Assembly: GCA_947487835.1 (NCBI GenBank)
Contig: CANKXX010000001.1
Location: 558,001 to 622,000, forward strand
Reading direction: 5' to 3'
Source of the DNA: an uncultured Microbacteriaceae bacterium
GTDB taxonomy: Bacteria; Actinomycetota; Actinomycetes; Actinomycetales; Microbacteriaceae
Length of the DNA: 64,000 nucleotides
A model generated the notes under the pieces. The model worked only from the letters and a program-made list of their open reading frames with translations, searched no databases and was not told where the DNA came from. Position 1 is the stretch's first letter. The number at the start of each line of letters is the position of its first letter. Below, piece by piece: positions 24,622-34,505 of the stretch. The position numbers and the translations under genes are program-made.

Positions 24622-26580
24622 ATGGTGCGATTGAAGCGGAGTCGACTGGGCGGAGGGATCTCGGTCCTCCTCGGGTCACTCCTGGCGTTCACCCTCGTGG
24701 TGCCGGCGACCGGTGTCGCGGCGGACGAGGGGAACGACAGGCGAGGACAGGGGAAGAACCCGGGTTCGTACACGAACCCGCTCCTCCCGGAGGTACCGGG
24801 CGACGGCGCCGTGGAGAGCTGCGCGGATCCGACGGTGATCCGCGGGCAGCAGCCCGGCGACACCACCTGGTACATGTACTGCACGACCGACCCGCTGAAC
24901 GACGAGGACCTGGACGCGAACGGCGACCTCGTCTTCCACCGCATCCCCACGATGACGTCGACCGACCTCGTGAACTGGACCTACGTCGGCGACGCCTCGG
25001 ACGCGCTGCCGTCCTGGGCCGACCCCGCCGCCGCCCTGTGGGCGCCCGAGGTCACCTACTCCTCCACCTTCGACCAGTACTACCTGTTCTTCGTGGTCAC
25101 GGACTCGGCGGCGTCGGTCAGCGGCGAGGAGAACTGCACCTCCGACAGCGCCATCGGCGTCGCCACGAGCGCGAGCCCGACCGGACCGTGGGAGTTCTCC
25201 GACGCACCGGTCGTCGCCCCGCAGCGCAACGGTGCCGGCTGCAACTTCCGCTGGACGTACGACCCGGATGTGCTGGGCGACACGGTTGAGACCGCATCGA
25301 CCCTCTACTACGGCAGCTACAACGGCGGCGTGTACGCCTCGCCCGTGACCCTCACCGAGGACGGGGCCGTCGCGGACACGGCCGCCGCGACGATGGTCGC
25401 GATCGACAACAAGTACGAGGGCGCGAACGTCGTCTTGCGGGAGGGGTACTACTACATCTTCCTGTCGGCCACGAACTGCTGCAACGGCGCTCTGACCGGC
25501 TACAGCGTCTTCGTCGGCCGCTCGACGAGCCCGACCGGACCCTTCTTCGACCAGCAGGGCAACTCGCTCGTCGACGCGCAGACCGGCGGCACGCCGTTCC
25601 TCACGATGAACGGCAACCGCTGGGTGGGTACCGGCCACAACACGGTCTTCACGGACGCGAACGGCGACTGGTGGACCATCTACCACGCCGTCGACCAGCA
25701 GGATCCGTTCTTCGAGACGGCCGTCGGCTTCACCAAGCGCCCGGCCCTGCTCGACCCCATCGACTGGGTGGACGGCTGGCCGACGGTCAACGGCGGCTCC
25801 GGCCCGTCCGACGACGAGCAGGCGGCACCGGCCGGGCAGCCCGGTCAGGTGTCCCGGCACCGCACCGAGCTGGTGAGGAGCCAGATCCCGGGCAAGCAGC
25901 TGACGGAATTCTCGGACGAGTTCGACGGCTCCGCGCTGTCGGACGAGTGGACCTGGGAGTGGCCGGGCGTGACCCCCGCCCCGGCGGTCCCCACGGCGAC
26001 GGTCGCGAACGGAACGCTCACCGTGCCCATCCAGTCGGGCGACCTCTTCACCGACCTGGACAACGCCTACGTGCTGCTCCACAACGCCCCGCGCAAGGAC
26101 TACGTGCTCGAGACGCGGGTGCGGGTGTCGGTGCCGGATGACGGCTGCTGCTTCAACTACGCCCAGGCGGGCATCGTCGTCTACGGCGACGAGGACAACT
26201 ACGTCAAGCTGGCCAACGCCTCGATCTGGAACACCCGGCAGACCGAGTTCGGCAAGGAGCTGAACCCCGTGCCCGAGGGCTGGGCGCGCTACGGCAACAC
26301 CGTGGTCGGCCCGCCGTCCGAGGAGTGGACGTACCTGCGCATCGTCTCGGAGCGCCTGACCGGGCGTGACCGTCGGGATGCCGGCGGCGACACCGAGGGC
26401 TACACCGCCTACACGAGCCAGGACGGTGAGAACTGGGTGCGCGGGGGCACCTGGACGCACTCCCTCGGCCGGGACGCGCAGATCGCTCTCGTCGCCTACG
26501 CGGCGCCGGCCAATACCGCCTTCACCGCGGAGTTCGACTACGTGCGCACCTACACGATGAAGGAGCGCAGGACCCGGTAG
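24622..26580 (+). CDS. Secreted glycoside hydrolase family 43 protein with C-terminal beta-sandwich
   Basis: Exported enzyme of 652 residues. Sec signal peptide: VRLKRSRLGGG, a hydrophobic core and VAADEG near residue 34. The five-blade GH43 propeller covers about residues 45-390. The catalytic base is in ESCADPTVIRG, the pKa modulator near LWAPEVTYSS, and the acid Glu in NKYEGANVVLREGYYYIFLS. RWVGTGHNTVFTDANGDWW is also typical of the fold. A second domain from about 425 (EFSDEFDGSALSDEWTWEW) is a concanavalin-like beta-sandwich of the DUF1349/xylosidase C-terminal kind. Likely substrates are arabinan or xylan side chains. ATG 24622 follows AAGGAG by 6 bases; ATG 24607 is an alternative. It is a single gene with a hairpin after it. 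Confidence 0.9.
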   Translation: MVRLKRSRLGGGISVLLGSLLAFTLVVPATGVAADEGNDRRGQGKNPGSYTNPLLPEVPGDGAVESCADPTVIRGQQPGDTTWYMYCTTDPLNDEDLDANGDLVFHRIPTMTSTDLVNWTYVGDASDALPSWADPAAALWAPEVTYSSTFDQYYLFFVVTDSAASVSGEENCTSDSAIGVATSASPTGPWEFSDAPVVAPQRNGAGCNFRWTYDPDVLGDTVETASTLYYGSYNGGVYASPVTLTEDGAVADTAAATMVAIDNKYEGANVVLREGYYYIFLSATNCCNGALTGYSVFVGRSTSPTGPFFDQQGNSLVDAQTGGTPFLTMNGNRWVGTGHNTVFTDANGDWWTIYHAVDQQDPFFETAVGFTKRPALLDPIDWVDGWPTVNGGSGPSDDEQAAPAGQPGQVSRHRTELVRSQIPGKQLTEFSDEFDGSALSDEWTWEWPGVTPAPAVPTATVANGTLTVPIQSGDLFTDLDNAYVLLHNAPRKDYVLETRVRVSVPDDGCCFNYAQAGIVVYGDEDNYVKLANASIWNTRQTEFGKELNPVPEGWARYGNTVVGPPSEEWTYLRIVSERLTGRDRRDAGGDTEGYTAYTSQDGENWVRGGTWTHSLGRDAQIALVAYAAPANTAFTAEFDYVRTYTMKERRTR

Positions 26581-26587
26581 CTCAGCT

Positions 26588-26619
26588 GCTGCAGGCCACG
26601 TCGGCGCGTGGCCTGCAGC
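26588..26619 (+). terminator. Hairpin terminator after the GH43 gene
   Basis: A perfect 13-bp stem, GCTGCAGGCCACG with its complement at 26607-26619 and a 6-base loop, starts 8 bases after the stop. There is no T-run. Confidence 0.6.
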
Positions 26620-26649
26620 TCGGCTGTGCCCGGGTGCGAGGATCGTGAC

Positions 26650-27126
26650 GTGGTCGCGCGATTCGAACTCCGCACCCGATCCGCGAGGTCGGCAGCGGAC
26701 CTCTCCGACCTCGCCCGCAGCGTGGACGCTCACCTGTCGTCGATGTCCGGATCCCGGGAGCGCGCCGTGGGCGGCGTGACGTCGGGTCTGCTCGCCCTGG
26801 GCGACGAGGTCACCTGGCGCGACATCCACTTCGGGATCCCCCTCACCATGACGAGCCGGATCATCGCCATGGACGTCCCCGTCGCCTTCGTCGACGAGCA
26901 GGTGCGGAGTCCGTTCCGCCGCTTCCGGCACGAGCACGTGTTCCAGGACGAGGGCGACGGGTGCCTCATGATCGACCAGATCGAGTTCGTCGCGCCGCTC
27001 GGGATCCTCGGCCGCATCGTCGAGCGCCTCGTCCTGGCGCCCCATCTGCGACGGATCATCGGGGCGCGGAACACCGCGATCGCCGGAGCCGTGCCGCCGG
27101 CATCGCGGAGCGGCGACGGGGTGTGA
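26650..27126 (+). CDS. SRPBCC (START/Bet v1-like) family protein
   Basis: Soluble protein of 158 residues with the SRPBCC hydrophobic-pocket fold: an N-terminal strand ARFELRTRSARSAADLSD, WRDIHFGIPLTMTSRII in the middle, FRRFRHEHVFQDEGDGCLMI, and a long C-terminal helix LGILGRIVERLVLAPHLRRI. This is close to the cyclase/dehydrase-like SRPBCC proteins that bind lipids or small hydrophobic molecules. GTG 26650 is chosen since homologues start near the FELRT strand; 14 codons upstream also remain open. The next gene begins 22 bases downstream on the same strand, so they may be co-transcribed. The ligand is unknown. Confidence 0.78.
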   Translation: MVARFELRTRSARSAADLSDLARSVDAHLSSMSGSRERAVGGVTSGLLALGDEVTWRDIHFGIPLTMTSRIIAMDVPVAFVDEQVRSPFRRFRHEHVFQDEGDGCLMIDQIEFVAPLGILGRIVERLVLAPHLRRIIGARNTAIAGAVPPASRSGDGV

Positions 27127-27148
27127 GCGGCACGAGCGGCGTGAACGC

Positions 27149-28309
27149 GTGTGCGGCGTGAGCAGCAGCGCCGCGCGGCCTGACGTCCTCTGGCTGTTCG
27201 GGCCACCCGGCGTCGGCAAGACGGCGACCGGGTGGTCCCTCTACCGAGCCTGGTCGGCGGAGGGCACCCCCACGGGCTACGTCGACATCGACCAGCTCGG
27301 GATGCTGTACCCGACCACCGACCCGCGGAACCACCGGGTGAAGGCACGCAACCTGGCTGCCGCGCTCGACGCGTTCGCGGCGGCGGACGTCCGCCGCGTC
27401 GTCGTCTCCGGGGTGGTCGACCCGGACGAGATGGCCGACTTCGCGCACCTCGGTGGGGGCACGCGGTGGGTGTGGTGCCGGCTGACCGCACCCGCCCCCG
27501 CGATCCGCCACAGACTGACGACGCACCGGGATCAGCCGGAGATGGTCCACGACGCGATCGCCCATGCGGAGCTGCTCGACCGGCACGACATCGCGGACCT
27601 CCGCGTCGACACGGGCGGGCGGACCGTCGACGAGGTGGTCGAGGTCGTTCGCGCGGCCGTCGGCTCCCGTTCGCCGGGCCCGTCCCGGATCGGCCCGGCG
27701 CCCGCGGAAGAGCAGCGGGCGGAACTCGCCGTCGAGGGAATGCCCAGCGGCTGCGCCCTGACCGTGATCGCCGTGACGGGACCGCGGGCCGTCGGCAAGT
27801 CGACGGTGGCGTGGGAGGTCTTCCAGCGCGTACAGCGAGAGGGACGGGTCGCGGCGTTCCTCGACCTCGAGCAGATCGGGTTCGTGTCCTCCGGAACTGC
27901 GGCGCCGAGCGCGATGGTGCGCGACGTCCGGGTCACCAACGTGGGCGTCATGGCGCGGATTTTCGCCGAGGCCGGCGCGACGGTCCTCGTGCTCAGCGGC
28001 CCCATTGCCGATCCCCGTGAGCTCGCGGCATACACGGCCGCCCTCGCGCCCGCGCAGCTCACGGTCGTGCGCTTGACGGCCGACGACGCGTCGGTGCGGG
28101 ACAGGGTCGCGCACCGGTCGGTCCAGCGGCTGCTGCACCTACCAGGGGACGATCTGCGCGACCTGTCGGCCGAGGCCCAACGAGACGTTGTGCAGCGTTC
28201 GCTCCGCGACGGCAGAGAAGTGGCCGCGGCCAGCGTCGGGCATCCCGTCAACACGGACGGACGACCCGTCGATCAGATCGCGGAGGACGTGCTCGCGCAG
28301 GTGCGCTAG
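27149..28309 (+). CDS. Tandem P-loop kinase-like protein
   Basis: Protein of 386 residues that contains two similar nucleotide-kinase-like halves. Half 1 has Walker A WLFGPPGVGKTATGW (near residue 17) and a YVDIDQLGMLY strand. Half 2 has Walker A VTGPRAVGKSTVAWE (near residue 212) and FLDLEQIGFV. Each is followed by a V-V/L-S-G strand (VVVSGVVDPDEMADF and VLVLSGPIADPRELAAY) and an R-x-T/L-x-R helix with lid-like Arg residues (CRLTAPAPAIRHRL and VRLTADDASVRDRV). This is an internal duplication of a shikimate/gluconate-kinase-like fold. GTG 27149 or GTG 27158 may be the start. The substrate is unknown. An intrinsic terminator shared with the next, convergent gene follows. Confidence 0.82.
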   Translation: MCGVSSSAARPDVLWLFGPPGVGKTATGWSLYRAWSAEGTPTGYVDIDQLGMLYPTTDPRNHRVKARNLAAALDAFAAADVRRVVVSGVVDPDEMADFAHLGGGTRWVWCRLTAPAPAIRHRLTTHRDQPEMVHDAIAHAELLDRHDIADLRVDTGGRTVDEVVEVVRAAVGSRSPGPSRIGPAPAEEQRAELAVEGMPSGCALTVIAVTGPRAVGKSTVAWEVFQRVQREGRVAAFLDLEQIGFVSSGTAAPSAMVRDVRVTNVGVMARIFAEAGATVLVLSGPIADPRELAAYTAALAPAQLTVVRLTADDASVRDRVAHRSVQRLLHLPGDDLRDLSAEAQRDVVQRSLRDGREVAAASVGHPVNTDGRPVDQIAEDVLAQVR

Positions 28310-28331
28310 GCCTGACACGACGGGCCTGACA

Positions 28332-28368
28332 CGACGGATCCCCGAGCCGATGGCCCGGGGATCCGTCG
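28332..28368. terminator. Bidirectional terminator between convergent genes
   Basis: The 13-bp stem CGACGGATCCCCG (28332-28344) pairs with 28356-28368 over an 11-base loop. It serves both the double P-loop gene and the hydrolase gene. A direct repeat CCTGACACGACGG precedes it. Confidence 0.7.
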
Positions 28369-28388
28369 GTGAGATCTTCCGGGTTCGC

Positions 28389-29282
<894 letters not shown>

Positions 29283-29287
29283 CTAGG

Positions 29288-29317
29288 GGAACGATCGTTC
29301 TCTGCGCAAGTTAGACT
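29288..29317. promoter_or_regulatory. TetR operator 2 and leaderless tetR promoter
   Basis: The palindrome GAACGATCGTTC (29289-29300) shares its core with operator 1, and their centres are 36 bp apart. It covers the expected -35 of the -10 box TAGACT (29312-29317). That box lies 7 bases before the tetR ATG, so autoregulation of a leaderless mRNA is predicted. Confidence 0.65.
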
Positions 29318-29323
29318 GGGCGA

Positions 29324-29923
29324 ATGAGAGCAGACGCGGCGGTGAACGACGGGCGGCCGGTTGCGGGGCCCGCCCTCGAGGACGTGCGTCGGCACGTCGT
29401 CGAGACCGCGGACGACCTGTACTACGCGCGAGGCATTCAAGCCGTCGGCATGGACGAGCTCCGCCGGGCGTCGGGGCTGTCACTCAAGAGGCTGTACACC
29501 CTGTTCCCGTCGAAGGAGCAGATCGTGCTCGCGGTGCTCGAGAACCGGCACGAGCTGTGGACCGCGGGCGTGACCGCGAAAGTGGGTGCGGCCGGCTCCC
29601 CCACCGAGCGCCTGCTCGCCATCTACGACTACCTCGCCGACTGGTTCGCGGACGACTCCTTCCGCGGCTGCGGCTTCATCAACGCGTTCGGGGAACTCGG
29701 CGCGGTCTCACCCGCGGTCGCCGATCTCGCTCGGGAGCACAAGGCCGATTTCCAGCGCTACGTCGCCGAGCTCGTTCAGGCGGCCGGGGCGCCGGCGGAG
29801 CTCGCCCCACAGCTCGCGATCCTCGCGGAGGGCGCGCAGACGACGGCCGCGATCGCGGGAAACGCGGACGCCGCCGCGCACGCCCGCCGCGCGGCGGAGA
29901 CCCTCATCCGCGCCTCCTCCTGA
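29324..29923 (+). CDS. TetR/AcrR family transcriptional regulator
   Basis: Repressor of 199 residues. The helix-turn-helix is at about residues 30-65: ETADDLYYARGIQAVGMDEL followed by SGLSLKRLYTLFPSKEQIVL. The C-terminal part has the shape of the TetR_C ligand pocket (WFADDSFRGCGFINAFGELG), a variant common to regulators beside alpha/beta hydrolases or oxidoreductases. It faces the hydrolase gene across two matching palindromes. The ligand is unknown. The mRNA is probably leaderless, since a -10 box ends 7 bases before the ATG and there is no ribosome site. Confidence 0.93.
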   Translation: MRADAAVNDGRPVAGPALEDVRRHVVETADDLYYARGIQAVGMDELRRASGLSLKRLYTLFPSKEQIVLAVLENRHELWTAGVTAKVGAAGSPTERLLAIYDYLADWFADDSFRGCGFINAFGELGAVSPAVADLAREHKADFQRYVAELVQAAGAPAELAPQLAILAEGAQTTAAIAGNADAAAHARRAAETLIRASS

Positions 29924-30040
29924 CTCCGCTGGGGTGCGGTGCTGCGGTGGTGCAGTGTGCTCGCTACGGTCGCTGAACACCTACGGGGTCCCGTCGCGTA
30001 GGTCTGTCTAAGCGAGTCCCACGCAGGGGCGATCGCACAC

Positions 30041-30064
30041 GGTCGCTGAGCTTGTCGAAGCGAC
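30041..30064. repeat. REP-like hairpin with CGCT stem variant
   Basis: This copy reads GGTCGCTGAGC at one end and AAGCGAC at the other. The CCCT/AGGG stem of other copies is replaced on both sides by CGCT/AGCG, a compensatory change. Confidence 0.8.
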
Positions 30065-30094
30065 GCAACTTCCCCCCGGAGTGGGTGTCTCTTC

Positions 30095-31456
30095 CTAGAA
30101 CGGCGGGTCGTCCGGGGGCGGGGACGTGATGCCCTGCGCCTGGAGGCGCTTCCGCTTCGGCGCCCGGATGTGCGTTGCCGGCTGCGTCTCGTACTCGTGG
30201 CCGCTAGGCGCCAGCCAGCGCACCCTCCCGCCGCCTGCCGAGGTGGACGACCAGGCCGTGTGGTGCTTCACCCGGTGATGCGACCGGCACAGGTGCACCA
30301 GGTTCCCGTAGTCCGTGCCGCCCCCGTACTGCCAGTCCGTCACATGATCCACATCCGCCCGGCCCGCGCTGCGGTTGCAGCCCGGGAAGCGGCACGTCTC
30401 ATCACGCACACGGAGCCAGGTCCGCAGGTCCTTCGGCACCGCGTACCGATCGCGCCCCACTGAGAGCACGGCTCCCGTCTCCGGATGGGTGAGGATGCGG
30501 GTGAAGCTCGGCGCCCGCGCCGCGATCCGTCTCGCGGTGTCCGCGTCAATCGGTCCGTAGCCCTCGAGCGTGCCCGGCTCCTCGCTCCTGCCGAGGAGCG
30601 TGAGCACCGGGACCGTGACCAAGACTCGCGGGCGGATTCCGGTTCCGATCGGAGAGTCGATACGGCGGGAGGACACCTCCTCGGAATCATCCTCGGCCGC
30701 CGCCGTGATGCTATCGAGGAGGAGGTCGGTGAACGCGTCCGCGATCAGCTGCGTGCGCGTCCTCTCCTCCCCCGGCTCGCTCGTGAGCTGCTCGGCGATG
30801 TCGCGGAGGCGGTTCTCGATGCCGAGGACCTCCGGCGCGGGAAGGAACGCGTTCAGCCACGCCATGCCATCCCGCGCCGGACACGTCTCGACACGACGAT
30901 CCGCGACCGACTTCGAGTGCCGCTCCTCGATCGACTCCGGATGCAGCCGCTCCCGCAACTCCCGGGCAGCACGATCGAGCTTCGGGACCGTCAGGATCTC
31001 CGCCTTCGGCAGCACCGCTTCCTCGACCGCCGCCGCTCCCGCTGAAGGAAGCGTTGCCGTGTGGTCGATCAGGACCTGCGCGTGGCGATAGCTGATCCGG
31101 CCGGCGCGCAGCGCGTCTTGCGTGGCGGGGAGGTCGTGCACGAGGGCCTGGCTCTCCGCGACGAGATTCTCCGCGAGCCGCTCGGAGATGCGCAGGGCGC
31201 AGGCGAGCTCGGTCACGAGGACGCGGCGACCCGCTGCCTTCGGGGTCCATCGCGGGCCGCCGGTGGTCGGGACCGACAGGTCCTGCGTTTCGGTCCAGAG
31301 GCGGGCCTGGTCGATCGCCTCGGCGCGGCAGGCGGTCGCCCAGCGGGCGAAGCCCTCGTACATCTTGACCGCGTCGATCATCACGGCGAAGGCCTCCAGC
31401 GGGGGTGGCGCGTCGCCGGGTGGGACGGGTTGTGGTGGGAACGTCGGTGTTTCCAT
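30095..31456 (-). CDS. DUF222/HNH endonuclease protein (13E12-type)
   Basis: Protein of 453 residues of the abundant actinobacterial DUF222 family. The N-terminal helical DUF222 region spans about residues 15-300 (LACALRISERLAENLVAES, then GRISYRHAQVLID). It is followed by a C-terminal HNH nuclease: CRFPGCNRSAGRADVDHV, then GGTDYGNLVHLCRSHHRVKH, with the Cys pairs for zinc and the catalytic His/Asn. The C-tail is Pro-rich. The role is not known; proposals include mobile-element-like spread. ATG 31456 is used because the frame continues upstream only through repeats. A second family member lies at 49191. REP repeats flank it on both sides. Confidence 0.9.
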   Translation of the reverse strand: METPTFPPQPVPPGDAPPPLEAFAVMIDAVKMYEGFARWATACRAEAIDQARLWTETQDLSVPTTGGPRWTPKAAGRRVLVTELACALRISERLAENLVAESQALVHDLPATQDALRAGRISYRHAQVLIDHTATLPSAGAAAVEEAVLPKAEILTVPKLDRAARELRERLHPESIEERHSKSVADRRVETCPARDGMAWLNAFLPAPEVLGIENRLRDIAEQLTSEPGEERTRTQLIADAFTDLLLDSITAAAEDDSEEVSSRRIDSPIGTGIRPRVLVTVPVLTLLGRSEEPGTLEGYGPIDADTARRIAARAPSFTRILTHPETGAVLSVGRDRYAVPKDLRTWLRVRDETCRFPGCNRSAGRADVDHVTDWQYGGGTDYGNLVHLCRSHHRVKHHTAWSSTSAGGGRVRWLAPSGHEYETQPATHIRAPKRKRLQAQGITSPPPDDPPF

Positions 31457-31550
31457 GCCGACAGTGAACCAGGCACCACCGACATCCCCTTTCCCGCCCG
31501 GTGTGGAGGGTGTGGAGGGTGTGGAGAACTCCGCCGGGCGGGTTCGGCGC

Positions 31551-31630
31551 GTCCCTTCCACAAGCTCAGGGACCGTCGGGGGCCGCTTTCGAGGCGAGCC
31601 CGGAGCGTCCCTTCGACAGGCTCAGGGACC
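31551..31630. repeat. Two REP-like hairpins
   Basis: Copies at 31551-31574 and 31607-31630, same orientation, lie between the HNH gene start and the end of the BLUF pseudogene. A GTGTGGAGG triplication (31499-31523) precedes them. Confidence 0.85.
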
Positions 31631-31643
31631 GGGGCGGGACGGG

Positions 31644-32091
31644 CTAGGAGGTGGCGGTGGCGGTGGCGGTGGCGAAAGAGTGGTGGCGGAACCATTCCAG
31701 CAGCAGGCGCGCGCGGCTCGCCTTCTGGGTTGCACCGAGGCGGGCCGCCCGGGCGCCGAAGAAGTCCTGGTAGCCGGGGATGTCCTCCACGACGGCGTCC
31801 GTCATGGCGCGGAAACCCATCGTCCACTCCGGGAACTGCCGCTCGGTGGTCTGGCTCTCCATCAGCTTGTGCACGTCGCGGTGGCGGACGTCGGCCGCGA
31901 TCACCTCGTAGCGAGCGCGCACGACCTCGTCCGGGCCCTCGAGCACCTGCAGGAACTGGCCGTCACGGTACAGGAGCATGCCGGTCAGGCCCAGCCGCCC
32001 CATTGTTGGCTCGGCTGTGCTCGAGCAGGTCGGCGAGGTCCTCGTCGGAATACGGGACGCTCGCCGAACTCAGGTAGGCCATTGCAAGCAC
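31644..32091 (-). pseudogene. BLUF blue-light photoreceptor, frameshifted
   Basis: A gene for a single-domain flavin-binding light sensor broken by one inserted base. From GTG 32091 the first frame gives VLAMAYLSSASVPYSDEDLA then LLEHSRANN, the first strand and helix of a BLUF fold, with the conserved Tyr in MAYLSSA. It then runs out of frame. The second frame, starting at the same place, gives GRLGLTGMLLYRDGQFLQVL, ERQFPEWTMGFR and the closing helix. The break maps to a run of four C (31998-32001 on the plus strand), where three would restore one 148-residue protein. The light-responsive protein is thus probably lost, unless the extra base is a sequencing error or is rescued by slippage. The 3' end carries TATATATS-like Ala/Thr repeats. 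Confidence 0.85.
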
Positions 32092-32208
32092 GCGGGATCC
32101 CCTCACTCGGTGTCGGATCCAAGCCTGCCGCTGCGCGACGGACGCCGGCAGTCCCCGTTCTGGGTGCATCCGGCGTGAGAATCGCTGGCGCGGGCAGCGG
32201 GTCAGTGC

Positions 32209-34326
32209 TCAGGATGCGTCGCCGCGGCGGTCCGCATCCCCGTCCGGGTCCCTGTCGCTGTCCCGGGCGGCCCGGTCGCCCAGAGCCGCGTCGAGCTCGC
32301 TTAACCAGCGGGCGACCGGGCCCACCGTGAGCATCCCGCTGCCCGCACCCGCGATCTCGCGGGACGCCGGCGCGAGGGCCGCGCGAGCGCGCCGCATCAT
32401 CGACTCGTCACCGAGCTGGATCGCCGCCCGTGCGAGCACGCACCACGTCGCCTCGAGCAGCTGGCCCGGCGGGGGGCCCGGGGCGAGGCGCAGCGCCGCC
32501 GCGGCCTCGGCGCGCCGCCCGGCGTCGAGCAGCAGGAGCGGTCGCACCCACGGCTCGTACGGACCCCACTCCGTGCCGGCCGGGAACGACAGCGGCGAGC
32601 CACGCTCCACGCGGAGGCACAGGATGGCCAGCGGAAGGATGCCCGGCTCGAGCCCGGGCATGCCGGCGCCGACGAGCGAGCGCGCCGCTGCCCGGTACCC
32701 CGCCTCCGCTGCCGCATCACCCACACCCGCGGCGAAACGCATCGCCCGGTACCACGAGGTGAAGACGCGCACCAGCGGACGCTCGTGCCGCTCCGCGAGC
32801 GCGTCCGCGGCGAGCGCGTGATCATCCGCGGTGGCGAAGTCGCCGAGCGCCCCTCTGGCCTGCATCCGCACCAGCCGACCCAGGATCTCCGATGTCGGCA
32901 GGCCGTGCCGCTGGGACAGCGCGATGAGCTCCTCGCCGATCGCATCCCTCCGCGCGGCGAGGCCGGAACGGGAGAAGCTCTGCAGGAACACGCCGCCGAG
33001 CGCGAACGCGAGCAGCGCCGGATCGTCGAGCCGGCGGGCCAGGCGCTCCGCCTCGGCCGCCGCCTCTGCCCCTCGCGGTCCGGCGATGCCGCGGGACTCG
33101 ATCGCGATGGTGGCGAGCAGGCGCGCGCGCAGCGCGGCGTGCCGATCCGCGGGGAGCGACGCGAGAGCCGCGAGCGCACGCTCCGCCGCCGCGACCACCT
33201 TCCGGGCCTGCTCGGGATCATCGGACCGGGTCCACACCCCGGGCACGTCGAAGCTTCCCACGACGCGCGCCGTCAGCTCCGGGTCGCCCACCTGCTCGGC
33301 CGCCCGGATGGTGTCGAGCCGCTGCTCCCGGGCGGCCTCCAGTCCCGCGCCGCCCGTGACGGCGAGGCTGCGCAGCAGGCCGACCGTGGACTCCAGGCGC
33401 GCCCGCGCCCCCGAGGCGAGCGTGCGGTCGTACGCCGCGGCCGCGCGGGCCCACACGTCCTCGGGCGACTGCGGATGCGATGGCAGCTGTGCGCCCGGCC
33501 GCGCAGGAAGGTCCAGGGAAGCGGCCTGGCGCAGGATGTCCGTCTCCAGGTCGGCGAGGCCTCGGCCGGGGTCGATTCCCAACTCCCCCGCGAGCCGGGC
33601 GCGGGCTCGGCGCAGCACGGCGAGCGCGTCGCCCTGCCGGCCCGCGCGGTAGAGGGCGAGAGCGAGGAGGCGCCAGGCGTCCTCCCGCCACGGGTGGTCG
33701 GCGACGTGGGCGTCGAGGTCCGGCACGGCATCCGCGGGGCGGCCGGACGAGAGCCGCGCCTCGGCCAGCCGCTCCACCGCGGTCAGCCGCAGCTCGAGGA
33801 GCCGCGACCGCTCCGCGCGGGCCCACGGCTCGTCCGCGAAGTCCGCGTATGCGGGACCCCGCCACCAGGAGAGCGCATCCTCGAGGATGCACTCGGCCCC
33901 GGCGGCGGAGCCGGGCGGACCCGACGGACTGAAGCGGCCGGAGGGATCCGGCGCACCGCGCGCACCAGAAGGACGGGACAGGCCGGACAGCACCGCTTCG
34001 AACCGACAGGCGTCGACGTCCTCCACCCGGGCCCGGAGAGCGTAGCCGGGGCCGTCCGTGACGAGCAGGCGGGGCGCGGCGCGCGGCGGCCGATCGGGCT
34101 CGAGGGCCCGGCGGAGGTCGCCGACGAACGTACGGATGGCGCCCACTGCCGACGCGGGCGGCTCCTCCCACAGGTCGTCGATCAGCAGGTCGAGCGGCAC
34201 GACGCGGCCGCGCGCCGCGAGGAGCCGGCCGAGCACCGCTCGGTGCCGGGGACCCTTCAGCTCGATCGGACCACCCGAGCCGTCCCACGCCGCAACCGGG
34301 CCGAGCACGCCGAAGGTGCTGGTCAC
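32209..34326 (-). CDS. SARP/BTAD-family transcriptional activator
   Basis: Regulator of 705 residues from GTG 34326. The N-terminal winged helix (OmpR-like, about residues 5-90) has FGVLGPVAAWDGSG then GPRHRAVLGRLLAARGRVVP and LIDDLWEEPPASA. It is followed by the bacterial transcriptional activation domain (about 110-260; CRFEAVLSGL, WWRGPAYADF, HPWREDAWRLLALALYRAG). The remaining 440 residues are helical repeats (TPR-like), with no NB-ARC P-loop seen. Such proteins are common next to alpha/beta hydrolases, as here: the hydrolase gene is divergent 180 bases away. Three AGGTCRC words in the gap (34420, 34433, 34472; steps of 13 and 39) could be its sites. The inducer is unknown. Confidence 0.86.
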   Translation of the reverse strand: MTSTFGVLGPVAAWDGSGGPIELKGPRHRAVLGRLLAARGRVVPLDLLIDDLWEEPPASAVGAIRTFVGDLRRALEPDRPPRAAPRLLVTDGPGYALRARVEDVDACRFEAVLSGLSRPSGARGAPDPSGRFSPSGPPGSAAGAECILEDALSWWRGPAYADFADEPWARAERSRLLELRLTAVERLAEARLSSGRPADAVPDLDAHVADHPWREDAWRLLALALYRAGRQGDALAVLRRARARLAGELGIDPGRGLADLETDILRQAASLDLPARPGAQLPSHPQSPEDVWARAAAAYDRTLASGARARLESTVGLLRSLAVTGGAGLEAAREQRLDTIRAAEQVGDPELTARVVGSFDVPGVWTRSDDPEQARKVVAAAERALAALASLPADRHAALRARLLATIAIESRGIAGPRGAEAAAEAERLARRLDDPALLAFALGGVFLQSFSRSGLAARRDAIGEELIALSQRHGLPTSEILGRLVRMQARGALGDFATADDHALAADALAERHERPLVRVFTSWYRAMRFAAGVGDAAAEAGYRAAARSLVGAGMPGLEPGILPLAILCLRVERGSPLSFPAGTEWGPYEPWVRPLLLLDAGRRAEAAAALRLAPGPPPGQLLEATWCVLARAAIQLGDESMMRRARAALAPASREIAGAGSGMLTVGPVARWLSELDAALGDRAARDSDRDPDGDADRRGDAS

Positions 34327-34505
34327 GCCGTGGTCCCGCTCTGCCTCATCCGCACCACCGTATCGCCACTCCGGCAGCACCGACCGGCGCCGCCGAGCGG
34401 GCCGCCGAGGCCGCCGACGAGGTCGCCGGGGCAGGTCACTGATCGGCTGCTGATCCGGTCCGGGGAGAGTGAGGTCACCCACCACCCCAGACGACAGGAT
34501 CCCGC

